In this document: piece by piece, positions 24,751 through 33,795 of the stretch
Layout of the letters: each line of letters begins with the position of its first letter
How positions within the stretch are numbered: position 1 is the stretch's first letter
Assembly (NCBI GenBank): GCA_963737545.1
Contig: CAVTTH010000001.1
Span: forward strand, 310,001-374,000
Reading direction: 5' to 3'
Length of the DNA: 64,000 bases
Source: CAVTTH01 sp963737545
GTDB taxonomy: Bacteria > Verrucomicrobiota > Verrucomicrobiia > Chthoniobacterales > UBA10450
The notes under the pieces: model-generated
The model's input: only the letters and a program-made list of their open reading frames with translations
Databases searched by the model: none
Told to the model about the DNA's origin: nothing
Position numbers and translations under genes: made by a program

Positions 24751-27549
24751 TCAGGCCGCCCCCTTTTTCTGCGACAGGCTCGAGGTGTCGCTTCGCTCCA
24801 CCGCGTTCGTTCGCTCCGAAGGCAGCGCCGGCTGACTGGCCTGTGGCTCCCTTTCCATCGCCGACAACCGCTGACGCGCTTCTTTCAGCTCTTCCTTCAG
24901 AACATGGACCTCATCTTCCTGCGCGGACACGCGCTCGTTTAGCGAAGCTCGTTCACGCAACCACTCCGCGTCGATTTCCTTGAACGCATCGAGCGCCACG
25001 AGTCCGATCCGACGCTGGTGCTGGTCGTAATTGCGCAGGAATTGTTTCATTGTCCGTCGCGGCCCCTGAAAAATCCACGTCAGGAGCGATGGCACAGTCG
25101 CGCGCACGTTTACTCCCTGCTCAAAAACCGCTCGCACTTTCGCGACCAACGGCCTTTCCGGGTGATGTGCAGGAAGCGGAATCATCACGGGAGGTTTGCG
25201 TCGCAGTTCAGCCAGACGGCTCTTAATGAATGCACCAACAATCCGCGGATCGTACGCTCCACAAAGATCCAACCTCCCCTGTTCTCCGCGCCGCCGCGCG
25301 GCTTCGGGATTCTCATAAACGAAGCGCATCAGCTTCGCCGCCTCGGCAATCTTCGGCTCCGCCCATCGTGCGTCGCGGGGATACGGGCCGGCTTCGTGAC
25401 GGATGCGCCTGAGTTCATATCCACAGAGAAAACTGTTCGCGTCATTCATAAACTCCAGGTTGCCGGAGTATCGTGTCGCGATTGTCGGCTTCTCGAGTAA
25501 CATCGCCTCCGCGATGGTCAGGCCAAATCCCTCCGCGCGGTGCAACGAGACGTAGCAATCGCACGCGGCGGCGAGTGCATCTTTTTCCGCGGCGGTCAGG
25601 TAACCGTCGCGAATGATGATATCGGATCGGTCGCCGCACGCATAATGCAGCCTCTCAAGTTCGACCATCTTTCGAGAGCCGTTGATTGATTTGATGACAA
25701 GTACGGGTCCTTCGCCCGGAGCGAAGGCCCGCTTGAACGCTTCGATGACGCCGATAGGATTTTTGCGTTCAAAGACGCTGAAAAAATCAAAGCAGAAGAG
25801 AAAGAGGAATCCGCCCGGAAGCTGCAGTGTGTCTCGAGAAACCGGAGGAGGAAGGCTCGCCGGGATGTTCATGGGGAAAGGTATCGTCAAGACGGGCACC
25901 GGCGAGACCTTGGCTATGGCCTTGCGAACGAATTCACTCGTCACCCAAATCTCTTGCACAAGGTCGAAGGCGCCATGCATCGAGGGCGGAAAGATCTCCG
26001 CTTCCCAGAACCAGAGCCCGATGTTGTAGCGGCGCCTGAAAAACTCTACTCCGACCTCTTCTGCAAAGCGGGGAAGCTGATCGGCATTAACGCAGAGCAG
26101 ATTCGTATCGTAGAATCCCAAAGCCGTTCGCGATTCGTGATCCCATGGATGGCTCTGACGGCTCATCGTTTCCGAAACGAGATGCGTGGCGTAGCTTTCC
26201 CCCGATTCCTTGACCGCTGCGACCATCAACCGACCGGCTTCTCCCGTGCCCGCCTCGGCTCGAAGATAGCCAATCAAATTAACGCCAGCGACCGCAAGCG
26301 ATGTTCCATTGCGACCCGTCGCAACCGGGTCGTTTGACACCGCCCGTGGAATTAGCTCATCCGGTATTCCCATTTCCTGGCGTCCGGAGGTGAGCAGCCA
26401 TGCCTGGTAGGCGGTGTTATCCACGCCCATAAGATTCGGGAACGCGGCGCGAAGATCGGGACGCGAGGAGTAAATCGCCCAAAAATAACGCGTGATCTCG
26501 GGGCAGAGTCGGGGTCGGAGAGGCTCGTTCAACCAGTCAATGAATTCGGGCAACTGCGAGAACGGATCCGGTGGGATCGGCGCGCCTGTTTCTTCGTGTT
26601 TCCGCAGCGCGGCTCGGTAGGCCAGACGCATTGGCAGTGTCAGTCTCAGTCCCCCGGGCGTCTTATCGAGTCCGTACGGGATTTTTCGAAGCTGTTCATA
26701 GCCGGCATCGCGAAGTTTTGCTGCGTAGTGTTGGCAAAGACGTCGCAGGCCCGGGTGCTCACTAAGGCGTGTCCGCGGGTTGGTTCCTTGATGAGCACTG
26801 AGCAGGAACGGTATTTCTGGTCTAAACCCGCTGAAATGAAAAAAGCACAGCGGTTGTCCCCTTACTTCATATTGAGTTCCAGTCCAGCTCAACGGCCGTG
26901 AATCCGCATTCCAGTATGCGACGTTGCAGGTTTCGTCTTTCAGGATGCAGGTGTCGAAATATCCCGGCGCGAAGTCCATCCACTTCTGATCGGTGAAGCG
27001 CATGTTCGCCACGTCGATCATCGCTTCGCGCAAAAGACGCTCGCTCCACCAATCAAGAAAATCGCCACAACGAATGGAGTTCAGCCCGAGAAATCCGAGA
27101 TTGTACGCGCCGGCGCTAAGGATGTCGGTCTCGCTCGGCCGCACATCATCGCGGCTCATTGGTCGTGTCGTGTGCGGCGTGATGACAAGGCAATGCTCAC
27201 TCGCCAATTGCGCGAGCCGATCGACCGGCGAAAAAATTTCTATATCAGGATCAAAGTAGAGCAGTTCGGTCTGCTCCCGGGCGAGGAGATGGCGGAAGAA
27301 CCATGGTTTCAGCGCCGTGGCCAGTTCGGTCACATCGTAAAGCATTGGCATGCGCGTCTCTTCCCCCGCAGGAAGACCGATCTCTTCGAGAGCAAACACA
27401 TCGAATGGTTCGTTGACGGTACCGCGCGGTGCATCGAACACGAGCGCGCTGAACGGGCAGTCATTGTGAAACTGACGGAGCGAGTGGTAAAGCACACGCG
27501 CCTGCGCAAGGTAATTGCGAGCAATAATGGTACAAGCTTGGAATCGCAT
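24751..27549 (-). CDS. large two-domain glycosyltransferase with coiled-coil tail
   Basis: 932 residues. Residues 1 to about 290 look like a GT8-type nucleotide-sugar transferase (ACTIIARNYLAQARVLYHSL, LLYFDPDIEIF as the DxD, AYNLGFLGLNS). Residues about 400-770 are a GT4 domain (VNLIGYLRAEAGTGEAGR, RKNPIGVIEAFKRAF, SLHRAEGFGLTIAEAM, ATRYSGNLEFMN). The tail, residues about 870-915, is a predicted coiled coil (ERVSAQEDEVHVLKEELKEA). First gene of a three-gene operon. Likely cytoplasmic polysaccharide assembly enzyme; the acceptor is unknown. Confidence 0.82.
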   Translation of the reverse strand: MRFQACTIIARNYLAQARVLYHSLRQFHNDCPFSALVFDAPRGTVNEPFDVFALEEIGLPAGEETRMPMLYDVTELATALKPWFFRHLLAREQTELLYFDPDIEIFSPVDRLAQLASEHCLVITPHTTRPMSRDDVRPSETDILSAGAYNLGFLGLNSIRCGDFLDWWSERLLREAMIDVANMRFTDQKWMDFAPGYFDTCILKDETCNVAYWNADSRPLSWTGTQYEVRGQPLCFFHFSGFRPEIPFLLSAHQGTNPRTRLSEHPGLRRLCQHYAAKLRDAGYEQLRKIPYGLDKTPGGLRLTLPMRLAYRAALRKHEETGAPIPPDPFSQLPEFIDWLNEPLRPRLCPEITRYFWAIYSSRPDLRAAFPNLMGVDNTAYQAWLLTSGRQEMGIPDELIPRAVSNDPVATGRNGTSLAVAGVNLIGYLRAEAGTGEAGRLMVAAVKESGESYATHLVSETMSRQSHPWDHESRTALGFYDTNLLCVNADQLPRFAEEVGVEFFRRRYNIGLWFWEAEIFPPSMHGAFDLVQEIWVTSEFVRKAIAKVSPVPVLTIPFPMNIPASLPPPVSRDTLQLPGGFLFLFCFDFFSVFERKNPIGVIEAFKRAFAPGEGPVLVIKSINGSRKMVELERLHYACGDRSDIIIRDGYLTAAEKDALAAACDCYVSLHRAEGFGLTIAEAMLLEKPTIATRYSGNLEFMNDANSFLCGYELRRIRHEAGPYPRDARWAEPKIAEAAKLMRFVYENPEAARRRGEQGRLDLCGAYDPRIVGAFIKSRLAELRRKPPVMIPLPAHHPERPLVAKVRAVFEQGVNVRATVPSLLTWIFQGPRRTMKQFLRNYDQHQRRIGLVALDAFKEIDAEWLRERASLNERVSAQEDEVHVLKEELKEARQRLSAMEREPQASQPALPSERTNAVERSDTSSLSQKKGAA

Positions 27550-27746
27550 TGCAATCAGTTAATCATATCATGACAGCAACCCCATCGGCATGACAAACCT
27601 GAACTTCGCGGCGCGTGAACTTTCGGCAGGAAATTTGTCCTCCGTCGTCCCCGGATCACGACGACACACGCCGCCAGCGAAGCGAAGCTGCTCTGTTGTA
27701 GCGACGTCGCTCTGCGCCTATTAAAGAGAGTGGATGCCAGCCAAAC

Positions 27747-29072
27747 ATGCGAATGAGGAGCCCCGAGCCGCCCACACCGAGCGTCGTTCTCCCCGCCGCA
27801 ACGCTCTATGCCATGCGCCGCGATCCGCTCACGTTTTTCACAAAGCTCGCACGCGAGCAAGGCGACATTGCGCATTTCCGGCTCGGCCACCATGAACACG
27901 ATCTCTATCTCCTCAACCATCCCGATTACATCCGGGAAGTTCTAGTAACGCAGGATCGTAACTTCACGAAATGGTTCTCGGTTGACCGGATCAAAGAGGT
28001 GCTCGGCGAGGGCCTTTTTGTCAGCGAAGGTGATTTTCACATGCGGCAACGTCGCCTGGCGCAGCCGTTTTTTCATCGGGAGCGAATTGCCTCTTACGCG
28101 AACCAGATGACTTCGCTCGCGATCCGCTTGCGAGATCGCTGGCAGGCAGACACCATCGTCGACGTCTGCCGCGAAATGAATTGGCTCGCGATGATGATTG
28201 TCGCAAGCACGCTATTCGGCGCCGATGTCGAATCGGATGCCGCGGAAATCCGCGCAGCGCTGAGCGAAATCCTCGATCAGTTCGAGCGTTCCGTTCTGCC
28301 TCATGCTGATCGCGATGATTTCAAAAACGCGATGAGCCGACTGGATGCGGTCATTTACCGGATCATCGGGCACCGACGTGCGAGCAGCGCGGATCGCGGA
28401 GATCTCCTCTCGATGCTCTTGCTCGTGGAAGACGCGGAAGACGGTGGAGGAAAAATGAGCGATCTCCAGGTGCGCGATGAGGCGATGACGATTTTTCTCG
28501 CCGGACATGAGACTTCCGCGAACGCACTCGCGTGGAGCTGGTATTTGCTCTCGCAGCATCCGGAGGCGGAAGCACAGTTTCACGACGAGGTGGATCGCAC
28601 ACTCAATGGACGCACTCCACGGATGGACGATGTCGCGAACCTCAAAGTAACCGCACGTGTCTTCGCCGAAGCGCTCCGACTTTATCCACCATTGTGGGCG
28701 ACTGGGCGACGGGCAATCCGGGAATGTCGAATTGGGGACCGCACGATTGCGGCAGGCTCGGTCGTCATTCTTTCCCAATTCGTCACGCACCGCGACGCGC
28801 GCTGGTTCCCGGATCCCGATGCATTCGATCCGGAGCGATGGACAACGGAGGCGCGATCGGCGCGTCCGCGGTTTTCCTATTTCCCATTTTCCGCTGGCAG
28901 TCGCGCGTGTCTCGGTGAAGCCTTCGCCGAAATGGAAGGAGTCCTTTGCCTGGCCGCCCTGGCGCAGAAATGGAAACTCCGGCTCGTGCCCGGACATCCG
29001 ATCGCGTTACAGCCGCAATTGACTCTGCGCGCGCGAAACGGCATCAAAATGCGAATCGAATCGCGAGTTTGA
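27747..29072 (+). CDS. cytochrome P450
   Basis: A complete 441-residue P450. The I-helix oxygen-binding motif AGHETS is at residues 252-257, the K-helix ExxR is EALR at 308-311, a PERW motif is near 362-365, and the haem loop FSAGSRACLGE places the axial Cys at 388. There is no membrane anchor, so it is soluble and needs a ferredoxin or flavodoxin partner, not encoded beside it. An acyl carrier protein starts 12 bases after its stop, which suggests an ACP-bound acyl chain as substrate, as known for BioI-type P450s; that is inference. It is the first gene of a lipid-related run. Confidence 0.93.
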   Translation: MRMRSPEPPTPSVVLPAATLYAMRRDPLTFFTKLAREQGDIAHFRLGHHEHDLYLLNHPDYIREVLVTQDRNFTKWFSVDRIKEVLGEGLFVSEGDFHMRQRRLAQPFFHRERIASYANQMTSLAIRLRDRWQADTIVDVCREMNWLAMMIVASTLFGADVESDAAEIRAALSEILDQFERSVLPHADRDDFKNAMSRLDAVIYRIIGHRRASSADRGDLLSMLLLVEDAEDGGGKMSDLQVRDEAMTIFLAGHETSANALAWSWYLLSQHPEAEAQFHDEVDRTLNGRTPRMDDVANLKVTARVFAEALRLYPPLWATGRRAIRECRIGDRTIAAGSVVILSQFVTHRDARWFPDPDAFDPERWTTEARSARPRFSYFPFSAGSRACLGEAFAEMEGVLCLAALAQKWKLRLVPGHPIALQPQLTLRARNGIKMRIESRV

Positions 29073-29084
29073 GATTCATCACCT

Positions 29085-29456
29085 ATGCGTGCCCCACCGA
29101 CTGAAGAGCAAACAGAACAAATCCGGCGCAACTTCAAACGCTGTCGCGAAGGAACCGTCGATGCGATCATCAATCTCCAGCGCACCGGCGACCCTGAGTT
29201 TATTCCGACGATCGTGCGCGGAATCGTTTGGCGATACGTGCAACCGGACGCGCGCGAAGTGGTCGACAATGCCACTCTGGAAACGCCGCTTGCCGCCCTG
29301 GGGATCGATTCCCTCATGATGCTCGAGGTCGTGCTGGATGTACAGGACGCGCTCGACCTCGTCATCGAAGACGCGGACTTGCGACGCATGCAAACCATCG
29401 GTGATGTCATCACGTTCCTGCAGGAGCGCTATACTCAAACTCACCAGGACGGCTAG
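29085..29456 (+). CDS. dedicated acyl carrier protein
   Basis: A 123-residue protein with the phosphopantetheine attachment motif LGIDSLMMLE, Ser76 being the modified residue, and a following helix (VVLDVQDALDLVI). About 45 extra residues precede the usual 75-80-residue ACP fold, so it is longer than housekeeping AcpP. It is placed between a P450 and a DUF374 acyltransferase and is therefore likely a specialised carrier. Confidence 0.82.
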   Translation: MRAPPTEEQTEQIRRNFKRCREGTVDAIINLQRTGDPEFIPTIVRGIVWRYVQPDAREVVDNATLETPLAALGIDSLMMLEVVLDVQDALDLVIEDADLRRMQTIGDVITFLQERYTQTHQDG

Positions 29457-29506
29457 CGCGCTCTGCGCTGCGCGTGCGAGTGAAAGAAAACGCCAGTCGC
29501 CCCCGA

Positions 29507-30229
29507 ATGTCGCTGGCGTATCGCTGCGTCCGGAAAATTGGATATCTCTTGCGATTGCGCCTGGAACCGCAGCCGGGACGGGCCTGGCGGTGGCGAATCG
29601 CGATCCTGGTGTGGCTGAATCGCGTGCACGGATGGACCTTGCGCTATCACGTGGAGGACAAAGCGGGTTATCTGGCCGGCAAACTTCCCGGTCCGGTCAT
29701 CTTCGTAGTTTGGCACAATCGGATTTTCAGCGCGCCGTTCATCTTCGAACGCACCCGCCCCAATCAAAGACCCGCCGCTTTTGTGCTCACCAGCGCCAGC
29801 CCGGAAGGCTCGCTCCTCGCCCTGTTCATGTCCTATTTTGGGGTGGGAGCGGTGCGCGGTTCCACCTCGCGCCGCGCCTCGACCGCGGTACGCGAGATGA
29901 GCGCACGCCTCGCACAAGGACACGACATCATTATCACACCCGACGGTTCGCGCGGCCCGCGTTATCGTTTGCAGCCGGGAGCACTTCATCTGGCGCGGCG
30001 CAGCGGCTGCCCGATCATTCCGGTTCACATCGAGTATTCGCGCTACCGGCGGTTCAAAACCTGGGACGGATTCGCGATTGCTCTCCCTTTCGCACGCGTG
30101 GATGTGACCTTCGATTCGCCCTTCCAGGTTCACGCGGAAACGGATGAAGAATTTGAAAACGAACGTGTGCACCTGGAGAGAATCATGACCAGCGCATTGG
30201 TCATGGATCGAGTGAACGTCGCACGATAG
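29507..30229 (+). CDS. DUF374 lysophospholipid acyltransferase-family protein
   Basis: The ATG at 29507 is chosen over a GTG at 29474. About 240 residues with the DUF374 pattern: VIFVVWHNRIF near residue 66, RGSTSRRAS, and the catalytic-region GHDIIITPDGSRGPRYR. The family is related to LPLAT acyltransferases and commonly occurs beside lipid A or Kdo genes. It probably transfers an acyl chain onto a lipid at the inner membrane, possibly from the adjacent ACP. It ends 12 bases before the KAS gene. Confidence 0.8.
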   Translation: MSLAYRCVRKIGYLLRLRLEPQPGRAWRWRIAILVWLNRVHGWTLRYHVEDKAGYLAGKLPGPVIFVVWHNRIFSAPFIFERTRPNQRPAAFVLTSASPEGSLLALFMSYFGVGAVRGSTSRRASTAVREMSARLAQGHDIIITPDGSRGPRYRLQPGALHLARRSGCPIIPVHIEYSRYRRFKTWDGFAIALPFARVDVTFDSPFQVHAETDEEFENERVHLERIMTSALVMDRVNVAR

Positions 30230-30241
30230 AGTCCTACCGCC

Positions 30242-31532
30242 ATGCCCACGCAAAGTTTGCCAGAAACGCGACGCGTCGTCGTCACCGGTCTTGGGTTCAT
30301 CACCAGCATCGGGAATAACCGCGAGCAGGTACTTATTAACCTTCGGGAATGCCGTACCGGCATCGAGTATTATCCCGAGTTGGAACGGCCTGGCGTTCCC
30401 GTGCGTCTGGCGGGGACAGTAAAGGAGTTCAGTTTTCCAGAACTCCGCGCTGACGAGTGGATTTACCCCGATGAGTACAAGATCCGGCGGGAACACTTGC
30501 GCTCGATGTCGCCGAACGCCCTTTACGGATTCTGCGCCATGCAACAGGCCGTTGCCGAAGCGCAACTCCCGCCAGACATGGTTTCTCATCCGAGGACCGG
30601 CTTGATGTGCGCGTCGAACGGTTCCCCGTGGCTGACTTATGAGTATCTGGACATGATGTTAAAAAAGGGTCCGCAGCGTTGCAATCCCATGGCGATGGTC
30701 GCGAGCATCGCCGGTACCGTGAACATGAACCTGGTCGCCTGCTTCGGCATCAAGGGCGCCTCGCTCGGATTTTCCAGCGCGTGCTCCTCCTCGGCGCACG
30801 CGCTCGGTGCGGCGTTCGATAAGATTCGGGCAAATCGCCAGGACATTGTCTTTGTGGCCGGCGCGGAGGACTGCAATCTCTTCAGCATCCTGCCTTTTGT
30901 CGGAATGCGTGCCTTGACCACACAGACCGACCCTGCGATCAGCCCCTGCGCCTTCGATCGGAAGCGCGACGGATTCGTCGTCACCGGGGGCGCGACGGTT
31001 CTTGTCCTCGAGGAACTGGAGCACGCGCGGCGACGCGGCGCGCACATCCAGGCGGAAGTTTTGGGCTGGGGCGAAGCGTCCGACGGCTACACCGTGATGG
31101 CCCCCGAACCGGAGGGAGACGGTCTCGCGCGGGCGATGGAGGCAGCCATCGGCGAGTCGGGCATTTCGGCGGACGACGTCGATTACATTAATGCGCACGG
31201 CACCTCAACGCCGGCGGGCGATGCGGCAGAGATTTGTGCGATCAAACGCGTCTTCACCGGCCAGAAAAGTCCTGTACGTGAGCAGCACGAAATCGATTAC
31301 CGGACACGGTCTATCCCTGGCTGGCGCGATGGAGGCTGCCTTTTGTTGTCTGGCTCTGGAAGAACGGTTCACGCCAGTTTCCGCGCATATCACTGAACTC
31401 GATCCCGAGTTTGAGTCCGTCGCGGTCGTGACAACACCAACCGATCACGCGCCTTGCATCGCGCTCACTAATTCGAGCGGTTTTGGAGGCACGAATGTGG
31501 CCGCGATTTTTCGACGATGGGAAGAAGCTTGA
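30242..31532 (+). CDS. beta-ketoacyl-ACP synthase (FabF/KAS II-like), frameshifted
   Basis: The gene begins RRVVVTGLGFITSIG and has the KAS nucleophile region FSSACSSSAHA (Cys181) and the first catalytic His in NAHGTSTP (His319). At the A4 run 31265-31268 the frame shifts: the first frame stops at 31396, while the next frame continues with VLYVSSTKSITGHGLSLAGAM (second catalytic His) and NSSGFGGTNV, ending at 31532. Dropping one A restores a continuous 429-residue KAS. As written, the second catalytic His is lost. Could be sequencing error or a decayed gene. It follows the ACP and acyltransferase and could elongate the chain on that ACP. Confidence 0.8.
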
Positions 31533-31596
31533 CGCCTTTCGTGAGTGCGAAATGCGTGCCGGTATTGGCTCGCGAAACGATGAGCGACCGGCATTC

Positions 31597-33795
31597 ATGA
31601 ATCGGACGGGTCTTCTTATCGCGCTCGCCGTTGGGGTTCTGGCGGGCCTGCTCTTCGCGGTTTTCCCACAACTTGATCTCACACTCGCGCATTTGTTCTA
31701 CGATAGCCGTTCGCGGCAATTTGCATTGAGCTCCTTCGGGTCGACCGAATATGTGCGTCGCGCCGCGATGTGGATTGCCTGGGCGTTCGTCGTCCCGGCG
31801 ATTGTCGCGCCGATCGTTAAAATGATTCGGCCGGACAAACCGCTGATAATCCCCGGGCGCGCGGTAATCTTTCTCCTGACCACGATCTTTCTGACCGCCA
31901 TCGTCCTGCCCAATCTGATCTTCAAGGAACACTGGGGTCGTCCCCGACCAATCGCCACGACCGAATTTAACGGCTCACACGCCTTCAAACCGTGGTGGGA
32001 TCCGCGCGGCACTAACCCGCACAACGGCTCATTCTTTTCCGGCGAAGCCGCGACCGCCTTCTGGATCTATGCGCCGGCTGCTCTGGCGCCGCCGTCGTTT
32101 CGGCCACTCGCTTTTGTCGCTGCGACGCTCTTTGGCCTAACGACCGGACTCCTGCGCATGGCATTCGGCGCCCATTACGCGAGCGATGTGCTGGCGGCGG
32201 GCGTGGCGGCCTTTTTGGTTACATGGCTAATGCATGGTGTTATTTATCGCTGGAGGACCACGCGCTTCACCGACGAGCAAATCGATCAGTCGCTCGGCGA
32301 TATGGCCGTCAAGCTGAGATCGGCGAAATTCTTGGGAATGCTGGCAGCGGCGCTCGCGGCACTGACTGTGGTTAGGCTCGTCGCGCTGAGGTTCTCCGTC
32401 GTAGACCTGTTTCCGGACGAGGCGCGATATTGGGCGTGGGCCCAGGCGCCGGCCTTCGGCTACTTCTCAAAGCCGCCGCTCATCGCCTGGATGATCGCTG
32501 GAGCCGGTCGTGTCTGCGGAAGTTCGGAAGCGTGCGTGCGCGCGCCGGCTCCAATGTTTTACGCCGGGACCGCGCTGGTTACTTACTTTATCGCGCGCCA
32601 CCTTTACGGTGAACGCGCCGCATTCTGGACTGGCTTGTGCATTGCGCTCGGCACCGGCGTTGTCTTCTCCGCGCGGATCATGTCGACCGATGTTCCCCTG
32701 CTTTTTTTCTGGGCGCTCGCGCTTCTGGCTTACGTCAAGCTATTGGATGCACCGGCCTCGCGGTGGTGGGTCCTCCTCGGTCTTGGGCTGGCATTTGGAC
32801 TCCTGGCCAAGTACGCCATGGTTTACTTTCTCCTCGGCGCACTCGCTGCAGGCTGGATCGATCCGCGAGCACGCGCGATGTGGCGCCAGCCTGCGATTTG
32901 GCTCGCGATTGTGATCGCATTGCTCGTCGTTGCGCCGAATCTCGTCTGGAATGCAACGCACAATTTCGTTACCTTCCGGCACACCCAAGGCAACATCGAG
33001 GGTGATGGATTCAAATTGAATCCGCTGGGGCCGCTCGGTTTTGTGGCCAGTCAATTCGCGGTGTGCGGACCAATCGTCTTCGCTGCCTTCCTTTTCGCGC
33101 TCCTGCGCCCGTCACACGCCCAACTGGAGCATGCCGACAGGATTCTAATCGCGTTCGCGTTGCCGCCCCTCGCCCTCGTCACGTTAGCCGGTCTGTTCAC
33201 GAGCGTGAAGGCAAACTGGGCCGCGCCCTCCGCCATCCCGATTATCGTTGTTGCCGTTGCACTACTCGTTAGGCGAAGGCAATGGTGCTGGCTTCAAGCC
33301 TCCGTCGCGCTTGGCCTCGTCCTGCAAATAATCCTGCCCGTGGGAGACGCCTTTGCCGATCGGGTCAGCCTGCCGTTCCTGGAAAAGCCAGATGTTTATC
33401 ACCGCACAATGGGGTGGAAGGCCATGTCAACACTCGTTAGGGACGCAGCGCAAACAAACGGCGTGCACAGCGTTGCTACCGATCAGCGCGATGTGGTGGC
33501 TTCGCTGCTTTATTATCTGCGCGAGGATGTCTGGCCGATTCTGTCGTGGCCACCTGAAGCAGCCCCCGCGAATCAGTTCGACCTCGGTCGGCCGTTGACC
33601 TCTGCCGCCGCCGAACCGGTTCTTTACCTTTCCGACCGTTCCGTGCCGGAGCGTTTGGCGGAACACTATGCCAAAGTCGAGACTCTCGCGCCGATTGACG
33701 CCCCCACCGGCCCACATTCGGCGCGCCGGCTTTTCGCCTTCAAATTATCCGGCTCCCATTGGGGCGCCGCACCGCTCACACCAGTGGCTCGTTAA
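31597..33795 (+). CDS. PAP2 phosphatase fused to GT39 (ArnT-like) glycosyltransferase
   Basis: The ATG at 31597 is preferred because upstream residues overlap the end of the KAS frame and look non-coding. Residues 1 to about 220 are a six-segment PAP2 phosphatase: KEHWGRPRP, NGSFFSGEAATAFW and LRMAFGAHYASDVLA stand for the three phosphatase motifs, with Glu in place of the usual His of PSGH. Residues about 260-730 are a GT39/PMT-type GT-C enzyme (LFPDEARYWAWAQ, FGYFSKPPLIAWMI). The likely logic is dephosphorylation of a lipid (lipid A 1-phosphate or a polyprenyl diphosphate) coupled to glycosylation from a polyprenyl donor. Ends convergently, overlapping the LpxL gene by 20 bases. Confidence 0.83.
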   Translation: MNRTGLLIALAVGVLAGLLFAVFPQLDLTLAHLFYDSRSRQFALSSFGSTEYVRRAAMWIAWAFVVPAIVAPIVKMIRPDKPLIIPGRAVIFLLTTIFLTAIVLPNLIFKEHWGRPRPIATTEFNGSHAFKPWWDPRGTNPHNGSFFSGEAATAFWIYAPAALAPPSFRPLAFVAATLFGLTTGLLRMAFGAHYASDVLAAGVAAFLVTWLMHGVIYRWRTTRFTDEQIDQSLGDMAVKLRSAKFLGMLAAALAALTVVRLVALRFSVVDLFPDEARYWAWAQAPAFGYFSKPPLIAWMIAGAGRVCGSSEACVRAPAPMFYAGTALVTYFIARHLYGERAAFWTGLCIALGTGVVFSARIMSTDVPLLFFWALALLAYVKLLDAPASRWWVLLGLGLAFGLLAKYAMVYFLLGALAAGWIDPRARAMWRQPAIWLAIVIALLVVAPNLVWNATHNFVTFRHTQGNIEGDGFKLNPLGPLGFVASQFAVCGPIVFAAFLFALLRPSHAQLEHADRILIAFALPPLALVTLAGLFTSVKANWAAPSAIPIIVVAVALLVRRRQWCWLQASVALGLVLQIILPVGDAFADRVSLPFLEKPDVYHRTMGWKAMSTLVRDAAQTNGVHSVATDQRDVVASLLYYLREDVWPILSWPPEAAPANQFDLGRPLTSAAAEPVLYLSDRSVPERLAEHYAKVETLAPIDAPTGPHSARRLFAFKLSGSHWGAAPLTPVAR

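Noticed and set aside
29453..30589. 378-residue minus-strand ORF
   Set aside because: Antisense to the DUF374 and KAS genes, which have clear motifs and correct operon spacing.
30242..31532. Programmed ribosomal frameshift in the KAS gene
   Set aside because: The A run is short and the same kind of shift occurs in six other unrelated genes without a common slippery heptamer.
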